DNA from: Bacteroidota bacterium
Lineage (GTDB): Bacteria; Bacteroidota; Bacteroidia; Cytophagales; Cyclobacteriaceae
Reading direction: 5' to 3'
NCBI GenBank assembly: GCA_023417785.1
Contig: JAEZEH010000145.1
Coordinates: 1 to 64,000, forward strand
DNA: 64,000 nt
Below, piece by piece: positions 43,700 through 52,141 of this stretch. The position numbers were made by a program, and so were the translations under genes. The notes below the pieces were generated by a model. The model saw only the letters and a list, made by a program, of their open reading frames with translations. It did no database searches and had not been told where the DNA came from. The first letter of the stretch is position 1. The number at the start of each line of letters is the position of its first letter.

Positions 43700-45534
43700 T
43701 CATCAGGAAAACTGGCTGACTTTTCCGTGCCCGATTCATTGGGTTCCGCCTCTTCTTCTTCTTCAACTTTCCCCTGCCGTTCATAAAGCTCGGAATAAAC
43801 ACCTTTTGCACGAAGCAATGACTCGTGGGTGCCCTGCTCGACAATCTGACCATCCTCAAGTACGATGATTTTGTTGGCAAGTTTCGCCGACGAGACGCGA
43901 TGCGAAATGATGATGGTTGTGCGACCTTCCATAATCCGCTTCATACTGTTAAGGATGTTGTGTTCAGTCTTCGTATCAACCGCCGACAATGCGTCATCCA
44001 GCATGAGTATCTTCGGTTCTCTTACGATGGCGCGGGCAATGGAAACCCGTTGCTTTTGTCCGCCTGACAATGTAATCCCTCGTTCACCGACCCGTGTGGC
44101 AAAACCTTGCGGAAACGTAACGATGTTGTTGTACACATCGGCATCACGTGCGGCCTGAAGGATCTTGTCTTCGTCCGGAGATTTTATACCAAAGCCAATA
44201 TTATTGTATATGCTATCGCTGAAAAGGAAGACATCTTGTGGCACGTAGCCAATCTGGCTTCGCAGCGTTGTCAGATTGTAATGAGAAATTGGAATATCGT
44301 CGATCAGTATCTGGCCTTCCTGTATGTCATAAAGACGTGACACCAGATTTGAAACCGTACTCTTGCCCGAGCCGGTAGTTCCAATAATTGCCAGCGATTC
44401 CCCGGGATTGATAGCAAAAGAAACATTTTGCAAAGCACGTATGCCTGTATCGGGGTAGGTGAAGTATACATTTCTGAATTCCACCTTCCCTGCAATGGAT
44501 CGCTCCAGATTTTGTTCCGAGACGATGTCCGTCGTCGTGCGAAGAAACTCATTTATTCGTTTCTGTGAGGCTTCAGCACGTTGCACCAGGCTTGTGGTCC
44601 ACCCGAGTGACGTCACCGGCCATGTTAACAAGTTAACGTAGATAATGAACTCGGCAATGTTGCCGAAGGTGAGGTCACCCCGGATCACGCCCAAGCTTCC
44701 CGCGTACACGGTGAGGATTGTACTTAAACCGATAAGTCCCATAATCAGGGGATAAAACAATGCCTGGACACGCGTGAGCCGAAGCGAATGTTGCCGGTAG
44801 GATTGACTCTCCCGATCGAACTTTCCTATACTTTCGTTCTCCTGGTTAAAGGACTTCAATACGCGAATACCGCTGAAAGCTTCTTGTACAAAAGTGGACA
44901 ATCTTGACTGTCGGATTTGAATCTCTTCCGACCGTTTTTCAATCTTATTATTGACAAAGAAGATACTCAGTGACAAAAGCGGCAACGGACTCAGCGCATA
45001 CCATGTTAGTTCGGCATTAATTCTGAACATAATGGGAATGACCATTAGAAACAGCGTGATGAGGGTAATACCATACATGATTGCCGGGCCGAGGTACATT
45101 CGCACGCGCCCTACGTCTTCGGAGATGCGGTTCATCAAATCGCCCGTGTTATTGCGGCGGTAAAAACTTAGCGGCAGGCTTTGATAATGCGCGAAAATCT
45201 CATTCTTCAAATCGTATTCGATAAGGCGCGACATCACGATGAGTGTCTGTCGCACAAAATATAAAAACAGCCCGCGAAGAAATGCCATGATCAGGATGAG
45301 TCCGGCAAAGATCAGGATACCATAAGCGAAGGCGGAAAAGAATTCTGCCTGCACGGTTGTGCGCTCCATCGTTTTATAGATACGGTAGTTGTCGGCAACA
45401 AGGTCAAGGGCGTGCCGGACGAGTTGTGCAGGAACAATCTGAAAGACGTTTGATATAATGATGAACAGGGTTCCGAATACAATATGCCATTTGTACTTAA
45501 GCAAATATTTGTTCAGATACTTCAGCTCCTTCAT
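43687..45534 (-). CDS. ABC half-transporter with degenerate Walker B
   Basis: This 615-residue exporter half has six N-terminal helices (about 15-330) and an ATPase domain with Walker A GTTGSGKST and canonical signature LSGGQKQRVSIARA. Walker B reads ILMLDDALSAVD: the catalytic Glu is Asp. The switch ISHRVS is intact. This combination is the degenerate subunit of asymmetric ABC exporters, the partner of the LSVGQ half on the opposite strand. The C-terminal tail is acidic. The promoter region is shared with the divergent dehydrogenase gene. Confidence 0.88.
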   Translation of the reverse strand: MKELKYLNKYLLKYKWHIVFGTLFIIISNVFQIVPAQLVRHALDLVADNYRIYKTMERTTVQAEFFSAFAYGILIFAGLILIMAFLRGLFLYFVRQTLIVMSRLIEYDLKNEIFAHYQSLPLSFYRRNNTGDLMNRISEDVGRVRMYLGPAIMYGITLITLFLMVIPIMFRINAELTWYALSPLPLLSLSIFFVNNKIEKRSEEIQIRQSRLSTFVQEAFSGIRVLKSFNQENESIGKFDRESQSYRQHSLRLTRVQALFYPLIMGLIGLSTILTVYAGSLGVIRGDLTFGNIAEFIIYVNLLTWPVTSLGWTTSLVQRAEASQKRINEFLRTTTDIVSEQNLERSIAGKVEFRNVYFTYPDTGIRALQNVSFAINPGESLAIIGTTGSGKSTVSNLVSRLYDIQEGQILIDDIPISHYNLTTLRSQIGYVPQDVFLFSDSIYNNIGFGIKSPDEDKILQAARDADVYNNIVTFPQGFATRVGERGITLSGGQKQRVSIARAIVREPKILMLDDALSAVDTKTEHNILNSMKRIMEGRTTIIISHRVSSAKLANKIIVLEDGQIVEQGTHESLLRAKGVYSELYERQGKVEEEEEAEPNESGTEKSASFPDDQKI

Positions 45535-45586
45535 GAATATATTTGGTCGGCGAGTGGTTTTACAAAATATCGTTTTAAGGCCTATG

Positions 45587-45596
45587 CAAACGTTTG
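45587..45596. promoter_or_regulatory. Palindrome CAAACGTTTG between divergent genes
   Basis: CAAACGTTTG is a perfect 10-bp palindrome, centred between the divergent ABC gene (start 45534) and the dehydrogenase gene (start 45637). It provides TTTG on each strand, a possible -33 element, and resembles LacI-family half-sites. A similar CAACGTTTGC is at 29077-29086, upstream of the protease gene. Confidence 0.35.
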
Positions 45597-45604
45597 AAAT
45601 ACCC

Positions 45605-45612
45605 TAACTTTG
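45605..45612 (+). promoter_or_regulatory. Predicted -7 promoter box of the amino-acid dehydrogenase gene
   Basis: TAACTTTG matches TAnnTTTG exactly. It overlaps the first codon of the longest frame (TTG at 45610), which is why I chose the ATG at 45637. Confidence 0.55.
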
Positions 45613-45636
45613 TATTTGAAACTCAAAGGGTACGGT

Positions 45637-46785
45637 ATGCAAAACGGCGTTAAAACTACACAATCAAACGTAAACAATTCATTTATGAAGGTTAAAGACC
45701 TGGAAAAAGTGACCCATAGTGGTCTCTTCGCGACGTTGACTGAACTCGGGCACGAACAAGTGGTTTTCTGTCATGATTCGGTTACTGGATTGAAGGCGAT
45801 CATAGCTATACATAATACGGTTCTCGGGCCGGCGCTTGGTGGAACCCGGATGTGGAACTATGCTACGGAAGAAGAAGCCTTAACGGATGTGCTTCGTCTG
45901 TCACGCGGAATGACGTTCAAAGCAGCGATCAGCGGAATCAATCTCGGCGGAGGTAAGGCGGTTATTATCGGCGACGCGAAAACAATGAAAACGGAGGCAT
46001 TTCTGCGACGCTTTGGGAAGTTTGTTGACAGCCTGAACGGTAAATACATCACTGCCGAAGATGTGAACATGAAAACGGCCGACATGGAGTATATCCGCAT
46101 GGAGACGCGCCACGTCACAGGCCTTCCGGAATCAATGGGGGGCGGTGGCGACCCCTCGCCGGTAACCGCTTATGGTGTATACGTGGGGATGAAAGCTGCT
46201 GCCAAAAAAGCGTTCGGGACTGATAGTCTCGCCGGTAAAAAGATCGGTGTTCAGGGTGTCGGGCAGGTGGGAACACATCTGGTCGAATACCTGGTGAAGG
46301 AGAACGCCAGCATTGTTATTACGGACCTCTTTCAGGATAAGGTTGCGGAATTGAGTAAGAGGCTAAAAATTGAAACCGTAGCCATGGATAGGATATTCGA
46401 CACGGAAATGGACATCTTTGCCCCTTGCGCACTGGGTGGAATTCTGGACTCGGAAAACATTAACAAGCTCAATTGCGCGGTAATTGCCGGCGCGGCGAAT
46501 AATCAGCTCAAAGACGAAACGCGCCACGGCTATATGCTGAAAGATAAAGGCATTGTTTACGCCCCTGATTTTTTGATTAATGCGGGGGGCGTAATCAACG
46601 TATATAACGAATACGGAGGGAGCTATAACCGGAAACGGGTGATGGAACAGGTGGAGAAGATATACGCGACTTGTGAAACCATTCTCAGTCTCTCGGATGA
46701 AGAAGGTATTTCCTCTCAGGAAGCCGCGATTCAAATGGCGGAAACCAGAATAGCCGGCATTGGCCATATCCGCATGAGCCGGTAA
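45637..46785 (+). CDS. Glu/Leu/Phe/Val dehydrogenase family enzyme, probable leucine/valine dehydrogenase
   Basis: This 382-residue NAD-dependent enzyme deaminates branched-chain or aromatic amino acids to 2-oxo acids. The substrate motif GPALGGTRMW, the catalytic-lysine segment INLGGGKAVI, the acid TAEDVNM and the coenzyme motif GVQGVGQVGTHLVEYL are all present. The class with GGGGDPSP is the leucine/valine dehydrogenase type rather than GDH. The start is the ATG at 45637, because the longer frame covers the -7 box. A hairpin with T-tract ends it before nusB. Confidence 0.88.
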   Translation: MQNGVKTTQSNVNNSFMKVKDLEKVTHSGLFATLTELGHEQVVFCHDSVTGLKAIIAIHNTVLGPALGGTRMWNYATEEEALTDVLRLSRGMTFKAAISGINLGGGKAVIIGDAKTMKTEAFLRRFGKFVDSLNGKYITAEDVNMKTADMEYIRMETRHVTGLPESMGGGGDPSPVTAYGVYVGMKAAAKKAFGTDSLAGKKIGVQGVGQVGTHLVEYLVKENASIVITDLFQDKVAELSKRLKIETVAMDRIFDTEMDIFAPCALGGILDSENINKLNCAVIAGAANNQLKDETRHGYMLKDKGIVYAPDFLINAGGVINVYNEYGGSYNRKRVMEQVEKIYATCETILSLSDEEGISSQEAAIQMAETRIAGIGHIRMSR

Positions 46786-46815
46786 AGTCAGCGTTAAAAT
46801 TTTGTAAACTATTGA

Positions 46816-46854
46816 ACATCCCGTTGGGTAACCCCATGGGATGTTTTATTTTTG
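46816..46854 (+). terminator. Terminator whose T-tract doubles as the nusB -7 box
   Basis: ACATCCC (46816-46822) pairs with GGGATGT (46838-46844), with a smaller inner GGG/CCC stem, followed by TTTATTTTTG. The last 8 bases, TATTTTTG (46847-46854), are an exact -7 box 32 bases before the nusB start. A GTTG at 46823-46826 would be a weak -33. Confidence 0.65.
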
Positions 46855-46886
46855 TGCGTCCTCATTTCTACATATCGTTCTTTACC

Positions 46887-48026
46887 ATGCTTAACAGAAG
46901 AAGCCTCCGCATAAAAGTCATGCAAAGCCTGTTCGCTCTCCAGCAATGCAGAGATGCCAACTACGAACTCTGCCTTGACAAGATCAACGAGACTTTCGCG
47001 CCGGATCTCAATTCGATGGAGGTTCAGGATAAAGCGTTGCTCTTAAACCAAAAGAAAACGGCGGCAAAACTTTTCGAAAAAGCCTTCGCCAAGGGCGAAC
47101 ACGCAGTTGAGCATGAAGACCCCAAAATTCAAAAGACAGTAAACGATTGTTTCCATTTCTACGCCACTCAGTCGAAGAAGGATGCTTCATTTTTCCTGAA
47201 TAACCTGGTTAGCGAAGTAGAACGCATCTACGATCATTACATTGCCGTGCTTTCACTGCCCCGCGCCTTTGCTGAGTTGGCCGCGGTAGACAAAAAAGTC
47301 AGCCATAAGAACTTTCTCAACAACGCATGGATAAAAGCGCTGCAGAACCACGAAGAACTCCGGAAGCAAGCCCTGAAACTAGGCAAACATTGGAATGATA
47401 AGCCCGACAAGATTAAGGGCTGGTTCCGGGATGTAGTACGGCAGGATAACGAGTACCTTGTGTACCTGGATCGGAAAACCATATCTCTTGAGGATCAAAA
47501 AAAGTTCATAAATCACCTATTCAAAAAAGTTATCCTCGGGAAGACTATAATAAATGAGTTCTTCGAAGAAGACGTACTGCGATGGACCGAGGACAAGGAG
47601 ATTGTAAAAGGGATGGTGGAAAAAAGCGTGAAATCCTATGACCCTGAAGGAGATGGCACACTAACCCTGTTTACGTTGTCCGTCAACTGGGATGAGGATA
47701 AGGAATTTATTGAAAAGCTTTACAACTCAGCAACTTCGCTGGATTCACATTATAAAGATCTCATTGCCCAGAATACACGGAATTGGGAGGTAGATCGCCT
47801 GCCGCTGACCGACCGGATGATTCTGGAAATGGCCATTGCCGAATTGCTGGTCTTTCCCAACATTCCCGTTAAGGTTACGATTAATGAATACATCGAACTG
47901 GCCAAGAACTACAGTACTCCTAACAGTCGTCAGTTTATCAACGGAATCCTTGATGTGATCGCAAAGGAATTGAAGGAAAAAGGTACTTTAAAGAAAAGTG
48001 GTCGCGGTTTGATTGATAATAAATAA
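46887..48026 (+). CDS. nusB: Transcription antitermination factor NusB, long form
   Basis: NusB binds boxA RNA in rRNA antitermination. It is 379 residues, much longer than the roughly 140 of E. coli. The N-terminal NusB helix RRSLRIKVMQSLFAL is at residues 4-18. A charged helical insert of over 200 residues follows, and then the NusB core NWEVDRLPLTDRMILEMAIAEL, KVTINEYIELAKNYST and FINGILDVIAKEL. Long forms are usual in Bacteroidota. I chose the ATG at 46887: the longer frame begins before the promoter box. Confidence 0.9.
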   Translation: MLNRRSLRIKVMQSLFALQQCRDANYELCLDKINETFAPDLNSMEVQDKALLLNQKKTAAKLFEKAFAKGEHAVEHEDPKIQKTVNDCFHFYATQSKKDASFFLNNLVSEVERIYDHYIAVLSLPRAFAELAAVDKKVSHKNFLNNAWIKALQNHEELRKQALKLGKHWNDKPDKIKGWFRDVVRQDNEYLVYLDRKTISLEDQKKFINHLFKKVILGKTIINEFFEEDVLRWTEDKEIVKGMVEKSVKSYDPEGDGTLTLFTLSVNWDEDKEFIEKLYNSATSLDSHYKDLIAQNTRNWEVDRLPLTDRMILEMAIAELLVFPNIPVKVTINEYIELAKNYSTPNSRQFINGILDVIAKELKEKGTLKKSGRGLIDNK

Positions 48027-48158
48027 TTTGTTGATGCATTTTTGTTCGACGCATGTTTTCGGGACACCATAAAGCTCTTGAATTCCCGTTCGGCGTTTGT
48101 TAAAATTTGTTAAAATTTTGAATTTGCACTCGAACCGACACTAATTGTAAATAGTTTT

Positions 48159-48467
48159 ATGGGCAAAAAAAGTGGAAATACACTGTTGGCGTTTATTGCG
48201 GGGGCGGCGACCGGAGCACTTCTCGGGATTTTGTATGCGCCAGACAAAGGCGTGAATACCAGGGAAAAGCTTTCGTTTCAACTGGATAAGTACCGCGACA
48301 TGCTCCAGCAGCTGATAGATGATTTTGTTTCTGGAAAGGAGACGCCGCTTACATCTGAAGCTAAATCGCAGGGGCAGCGCGTGGTAGATGAGGCCAAGAC
48401 AAAGGCGGAGCGATTGCTTGAAGATGTTGACGAACTACTGGAACAAATCAGAGGAAAAAAGGCCTGA
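48159..48467 (+). CDS. YtxH-domain protein
   Basis: This 102-residue protein has an N-terminal hydrophobic segment (NTLLAFIAGAATGALLGILYAPDKG), the YtxH hallmark. A charged, helical, probably coiled-coil tail follows (DEAKTKAERLLEDVDELLEQI). It is likely membrane-bound with a cytoplasmic tail. Its role is unknown, possibly general stress. It is in a conserved run of nusB, DUF1573, yajC, ybbR and coaE genes. Confidence 0.85.
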   Translation: MGKKSGNTLLAFIAGAATGALLGILYAPDKGVNTREKLSFQLDKYRDMLQQLIDDFVSGKETPLTSEAKSQGQRVVDEAKTKAERLLEDVDELLEQIRGKKA

Positions 48468-48540
48468 CAGAAACTTTTTTAATTCGGTTCACATTAATCA
48501 ATACAGGGTTCTGCTTTGGCAGTCCAAAAAAGAGAAGATC

Positions 48541-49077
48541 ATGAAGCAATACGCAGTAAAGTTGGTGGTGGTGTTGGCGGTTTTAGGCGGTATCGCCACC
48601 GGATGCAAAGACAGAAATGCAGAGAAGCGCATCGCTGCTCTCGAAAACGAAATCCGTGAATTGAAGGGAACCAAAAGTGCTGAAAACGTCGGCAGTCCCA
48701 TTCCCGTTGAGGCTGAAGCATCTGGCCCTGCGGCCAGCATTTCGTTTGATAAAATCGAACACGATTTTGGCACAATCAAAGAAGGTGAAGTGGTAGAATA
48801 TACTTACACGTTCACTAACACGGGAGAGGTACCATTGGTGATCCAGGAGGCTCGGCCTTCATGCGGATGTACTGCACCTGATTGGACTAAGACACCTATC
48901 CCGGTTGGTGGAAAAGGCTTCGTTAAAGCAAGCTTTGATAGTAAGAATAAACCCAACGTGCAAAATAAGACCATTACTGTCGTGGCCAACACAAAGCCAC
49001 AGCAAACAGTGCTGCGATTCAAGGCAATGGTGACGCCAAAAGCCCAGCAGCCCGATGCCGGACCGCTGAGACAGTAA
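48541..49077 (+). CDS. DUF1573-family lipoprotein
   Basis: This 178-residue lipoprotein has a signal ending in IATGC. A short coiled-coil linker (KRIAALENEIRELKG) follows, then an immunoglobulin-like DUF1573 domain with FGTIKEGEVVEYTYTFTNTGEVPL and the conserved PSCGCTAPDW. The Cys pair in SCGC is characteristic. Members are envelope proteins without an established role. The ATG at 48541 is preferred; the longer frame from 48388 lies inside the YtxH gene. Confidence 0.85.
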   Translation: MKQYAVKLVVVLAVLGGIATGCKDRNAEKRIAALENEIRELKGTKSAENVGSPIPVEAEASGPAASISFDKIEHDFGTIKEGEVVEYTYTFTNTGEVPLVIQEARPSCGCTAPDWTKTPIPVGGKGFVKASFDSKNKPNVQNKTITVVANTKPQQTVLRFKAMVTPKAQQPDAGPLRQ

Positions 49078-49096
49078 TCAATTTAACGATATATAG

Positions 49097-49135
49097 ATCC
49101 CAATCCGGAGCGTTCGGATTGGGATTTTCTTTTTA
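49097..49135 (+). terminator. Intrinsic terminator after the DUF1573 gene
   Basis: ATCCCAATCCG and CGGATTGGGAT form a perfect 11-bp stem with a 7-base loop, followed by a T-rich run (TTTCTTTTT). It separates the DUF1573 gene from yajC, so yajC needs its own promoter or read-through. Confidence 0.85.
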
Positions 49136-49177
49136 ATTGAGATACCTTTGAACGCTTTAAAAAAACAGTAAACTATT

Positions 49178-49486
49178 ATGTACTCAATTCTTGCCCAGGC
49201 TCAAACAGGCCAAAATCCGTATATGACATGGATCATGTTTGGTGCGATGGCGTTGATATTCTATTTCTTCATGATCCGTCCACAGCAGAAAAAAGCAAAG
49301 GATCAGAAAAAATTCATTGAGGAAATCAAGAAAGGTGACTACGTCGTCACTATTGGCGGAGCACATGGATATGTTGCCGACCTCGAAGGTGAGACGTTCG
49401 TGCTTGAAGTAGAAAAGGGGGGCCGCATTCGCTTCAACAAATCAGCTATTAGTCTTGAATCGACCAGGGCCGCAAACAAGAAGTAA
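49178..49486 (+). CDS. yajC: Preprotein translocase subunit YajC
   Basis: YajC is a small inner-membrane subunit that associates with SecDF in protein export. The 102 residues have one helix (MTWIMFGAMALIFYFFMI) followed by RPQQKKAKDQKKF and the conserved cytoplasmic GDYVVTIGG. SecDF is not in this window. YbbR starts 10 bases later. Confidence 0.93.
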   Translation: MYSILAQAQTGQNPYMTWIMFGAMALIFYFFMIRPQQKKAKDQKKFIEEIKKGDYVVTIGGAHGYVADLEGETFVLEVEKGGRIRFNKSAISLESTRAANKK

Positions 49487-49495
49487 TATATCGCC

Positions 49496-50434
49496 ATGAA
49501 CGGGCTCTCGGCGATACTACAGAATTTTCAATTCAGCCGCAGGAACTGGAAAGCAATAGCCCTATGCTTTATCGCTGCGACGATTTTTTGGTTTTTCAAT
49601 GCGCTCAATAAGAGTTACTCGACGAACATAAATTTTCCGCTTGAATTCGAATACGACAGGGAAAATTTTGTCGCCGTAGACCAGCTGCCGAATCAGGTTC
49701 GGATTAATGTAAGCGGGATAGGATGGGACCTTTTTCGACGGAGTGTCGGGCTCAAGGTTCCGCCGTTGGTCATCGCGCTTGAAAAGCCTTCAGAGGTAAA
49801 AAAGATCGTGGCTGTGCCGGCACTCTTCGCTCACCAGCTTGAAAGGTTCGATATCAATTTTGTGTTGAGCGATACGTTCCGTGTCGCAATCGAGCCTATT
49901 GAGGAACGTTGGATAACGCTGCGGTTAGACGCAAAGGCATTGGACCTCCAGCAAAATTATATCCGGACGACTGAACCGGTACTGACTCCCGATTCGATTC
50001 ATATTGTTGGACCGGCTCCGATCATCAAGAGCTTCATCGAACCGGTGTACCTGAAGCTGGCCGACAACAACATCGATGAAAACTACGATGAGGATGTTGA
50101 GGTGGAACTCCTGCACAACGATCTGATTGAACGCAACCCGCCCACAGTGAATGTTACCTTCAAGGTTGATCGGCTTATTGAGATCAGGGATTCGTTACCG
50201 TTACGCGTCATAAATTACCCAGAGGAGGCTAATCCATACCTGGGCATCAAGGCATTGCCTTGTCGGTTTTCCATACCGGAAAGCAAGATGAATGAATATA
50301 TTCCAGACTCCGTATTTGCCCTGGTTGATCTGAAGAATTTCGTTGGAGGTACAAAGCAGATCAAACCTGTCATTACAGGACTTCCGCCTTATTCGGAAGT
50401 GCACGAAATTGATTCTGTCTACGTAAAGTTCTGA
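49496..50434 (+). CDS. YbbR/CdaR-like domain protein
   Basis: This 312-residue protein has an N-terminal helix (AIALCFIAATIFWFFNAL), then YbbR repeats such as FPLEFEYDRENFVAVDQLPNQVRINVSG and TEPVLTPDSIHIVGPAP. In Firmicutes such proteins (CdaR) regulate the diadenylate cyclase CdaA; no cyclase gene is visible here. It is probably an exported, membrane-anchored protein. coaE begins one base after the stop. Confidence 0.8.
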   Translation: MNGLSAILQNFQFSRRNWKAIALCFIAATIFWFFNALNKSYSTNINFPLEFEYDRENFVAVDQLPNQVRINVSGIGWDLFRRSVGLKVPPLVIALEKPSEVKKIVAVPALFAHQLERFDINFVLSDTFRVAIEPIEERWITLRLDAKALDLQQNYIRTTEPVLTPDSIHIVGPAPIIKSFIEPVYLKLADNNIDENYDEDVEVELLHNDLIERNPPTVNVTFKVDRLIEIRDSLPLRVINYPEEANPYLGIKALPCRFSIPESKMNEYIPDSVFALVDLKNFVGGTKQIKPVITGLPPYSEVHEIDSVYVKF

Positions 50435-50435
50435 C

Positions 50436-51038
50436 GTGTCAACTACTCCCCTTCAAGTCGGCATCACAGGTGGAATTGGGTCGGGCAAAAGTCTTGTATG
50501 CAGGGTCTTCTCATGTCTGGGTGTTCCCGTCTACGATTCCGATAACCGGGCGAAAGCTTTAATGACCACAGATGGAATACTTATATCGCAGATAAGGAAA
50601 GAATTCGGTGATTTGTCTTATGATGATCATGGACTAAACCGGAGTTACCTTGCTGAGGTCGTGTTCGGGGACCAGGACAAACTGGAGAAGTTAAACAAAC
50701 TTGTACATCCGCGAGTAGGAGCCGATTACACCAGATGGTTATCCCAACAAGAATCACCATACATACTCAAGGAAGCCGCACTTTTGTATGAAAGCGGGTC
50801 ATACCAGCAACTGAACAGGGTAATTATGGTTTATGCCGGTGAAAGTGTTCGGATCCAACGCGTTCTTGCCCGCGACAAGCATCGTACTTATCAGCAGGTG
50901 AAGGATATAATTAGACAACAATGGCCAGATGACGAGAAGAAGGAACGCGCGGATTATGTCATCTTGAATGATGAAAGTGTACTATTAATTCCCCAGGTTC
51001 TTGAACTTCATAAAGGATTTATCAACTCCACGCATTGA
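50436..51038 (+). CDS. coaE: Dephospho-CoA kinase
   Basis: CoaE phosphorylates dephospho-CoA in the last step of coenzyme A synthesis. The 200 residues have the P-loop GITGGIGSGKS at the N terminus, then VPVYDSDNRAKAL, and the lid region with VRIQRVLARDK. The start is GTG, one base after the YbbR stop, so translation is probably coupled. Confidence 0.95.
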   Translation: MSTTPLQVGITGGIGSGKSLVCRVFSCLGVPVYDSDNRAKALMTTDGILISQIRKEFGDLSYDDHGLNRSYLAEVVFGDQDKLEKLNKLVHPRVGADYTRWLSQQESPYILKEAALLYESGSYQQLNRVIMVYAGESVRIQRVLARDKHRTYQQVKDIIRQQWPDDEKKERADYVILNDESVLLIPQVLELHKGFINSTH

Positions 51039-51084
51039 ACGATGGAGTTTCTCAACGTGTTTTATCTCTTTCGAAAATATACTT

Positions 51085-52131
51085 ATGGTTAGAACGCTCG
51101 TTGCCTTGACTTTTTGCGGACTTGTGCTCGCTTCCTGTAACAAAGAAAAGACGACAGCCGGAGGGCCGCGGCAACGGGGCCCGATGAACGCCGATGGATT
51201 TGTGGTTGAGAAGAAGTCGATTAGTGACCAGGTAGAGGTTCCTGGAACTCTTTTGCCGGCGGAAGTAACTGAAATCAGGGCAGAAGTAAGTGGACGTGTT
51301 GTAGCGCTGAATATCCAGGAAGGTAAAACAGTTCCGAAGGGTACGTTGTTAGTGAAATTGTTCGACGGTGATCTTCAGGCTCAGCTTAAGAAACTTCAGG
51401 TGCAACTTGAGATTGCCACGAAGACTGAGGAGAGACAGCGAGATTTGTTGGAGATCAGTGGGATCAGTCAACAGGACTATGATCTCAGCGAGCTTCAGGT
51501 TGAAAACCTGCGTGCTGATATTGAAGCGGTAAGGATTGCTATATCGAAAACAGAGATCCGGGCACCCTATGCGGGCCGACTCGGGCTTCGTCAGGTGAGC
51601 CTTGGAGCGTTACTATCGCCAAATGATATCATTACTTCAATAAGCCAGGTACAATATTTAAAGCTGGAGTTTTCAATACCGGAAAAGTACGCAAATGAAG
51701 CTCAGTCTGGTTCAGTAGTTACATTCAGGGTTGACGGTGGCAGGAGCAATCACTACGGAAGGGTGATCGCCACTGAGAACACAGTAGAGGCTGTCACTCG
51801 GACGTTACGCGTGCGGGCGCGGGTGGATGAAAAGCATGCCGAACTCGTACCAGGTACTTTCGCCAGAGTAAGTCTGCAGCTTGGTAAGGACTCAAGTGCG
51901 CTGCTTGTCCCCTCTCAGGCGGTAATACCTCAGGCAAGGGGAAAGCAAATGATACTGCTTCGAAAAGACAGTGTGCAATTCGTGAATGTGGAAACCGGGC
52001 TTCGTGATTCCGCATTCGTTCAAATCCTGACGGGTGTAAAGGAGGGTGATACTATCCTGACCACCGGGCTAATGGCCATTCGCCCCGATAGCAGGATTCG
52101 TTTGGCCAGTGTAAAACGATACGGCGAGTGA
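51085..52131 (+). CDS. RND efflux pump periplasmic adaptor
   Basis: This 348-residue membrane-fusion protein has a lipoprotein signal ending in VLASC, so it is anchored to the inner membrane. A lipoyl-like half, SGRVVALNIQEGKTVPKGTLLVKL, and a short hairpin follow. The second half RAPYAGRLGLRQVSLGALLSP completes the barrel-sandwich domain. It connects the RND permease with TolC. The ATG at 51085 is right, since the longer frame from 51001 covers the coaE end. Operon: adaptor, permease, TolC. Confidence 0.92.
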   Translation: MVRTLVALTFCGLVLASCNKEKTTAGGPRQRGPMNADGFVVEKKSISDQVEVPGTLLPAEVTEIRAEVSGRVVALNIQEGKTVPKGTLLVKLFDGDLQAQLKKLQVQLEIATKTEERQRDLLEISGISQQDYDLSELQVENLRADIEAVRIAISKTEIRAPYAGRLGLRQVSLGALLSPNDIITSISQVQYLKLEFSIPEKYANEAQSGSVVTFRVDGGRSNHYGRVIATENTVEAVTRTLRVRARVDEKHAELVPGTFARVSLQLGKDSSALLVPSQAVIPQARGKQMILLRKDSVQFVNVETGLRDSAFVQILTGVKEGDTILTTGLMAIRPDSRIRLASVKRYGE

Positions 52132-52141
52132 AGATAGGAAT

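Noticed and set aside
48100..48125. Direct repeat of TTTGTTAAAA before the YtxH gene
   Set aside because: Only two short AT-rich copies; could be a promoter spacer but the match to TAnnTTTG is imperfect and position is not decisive.
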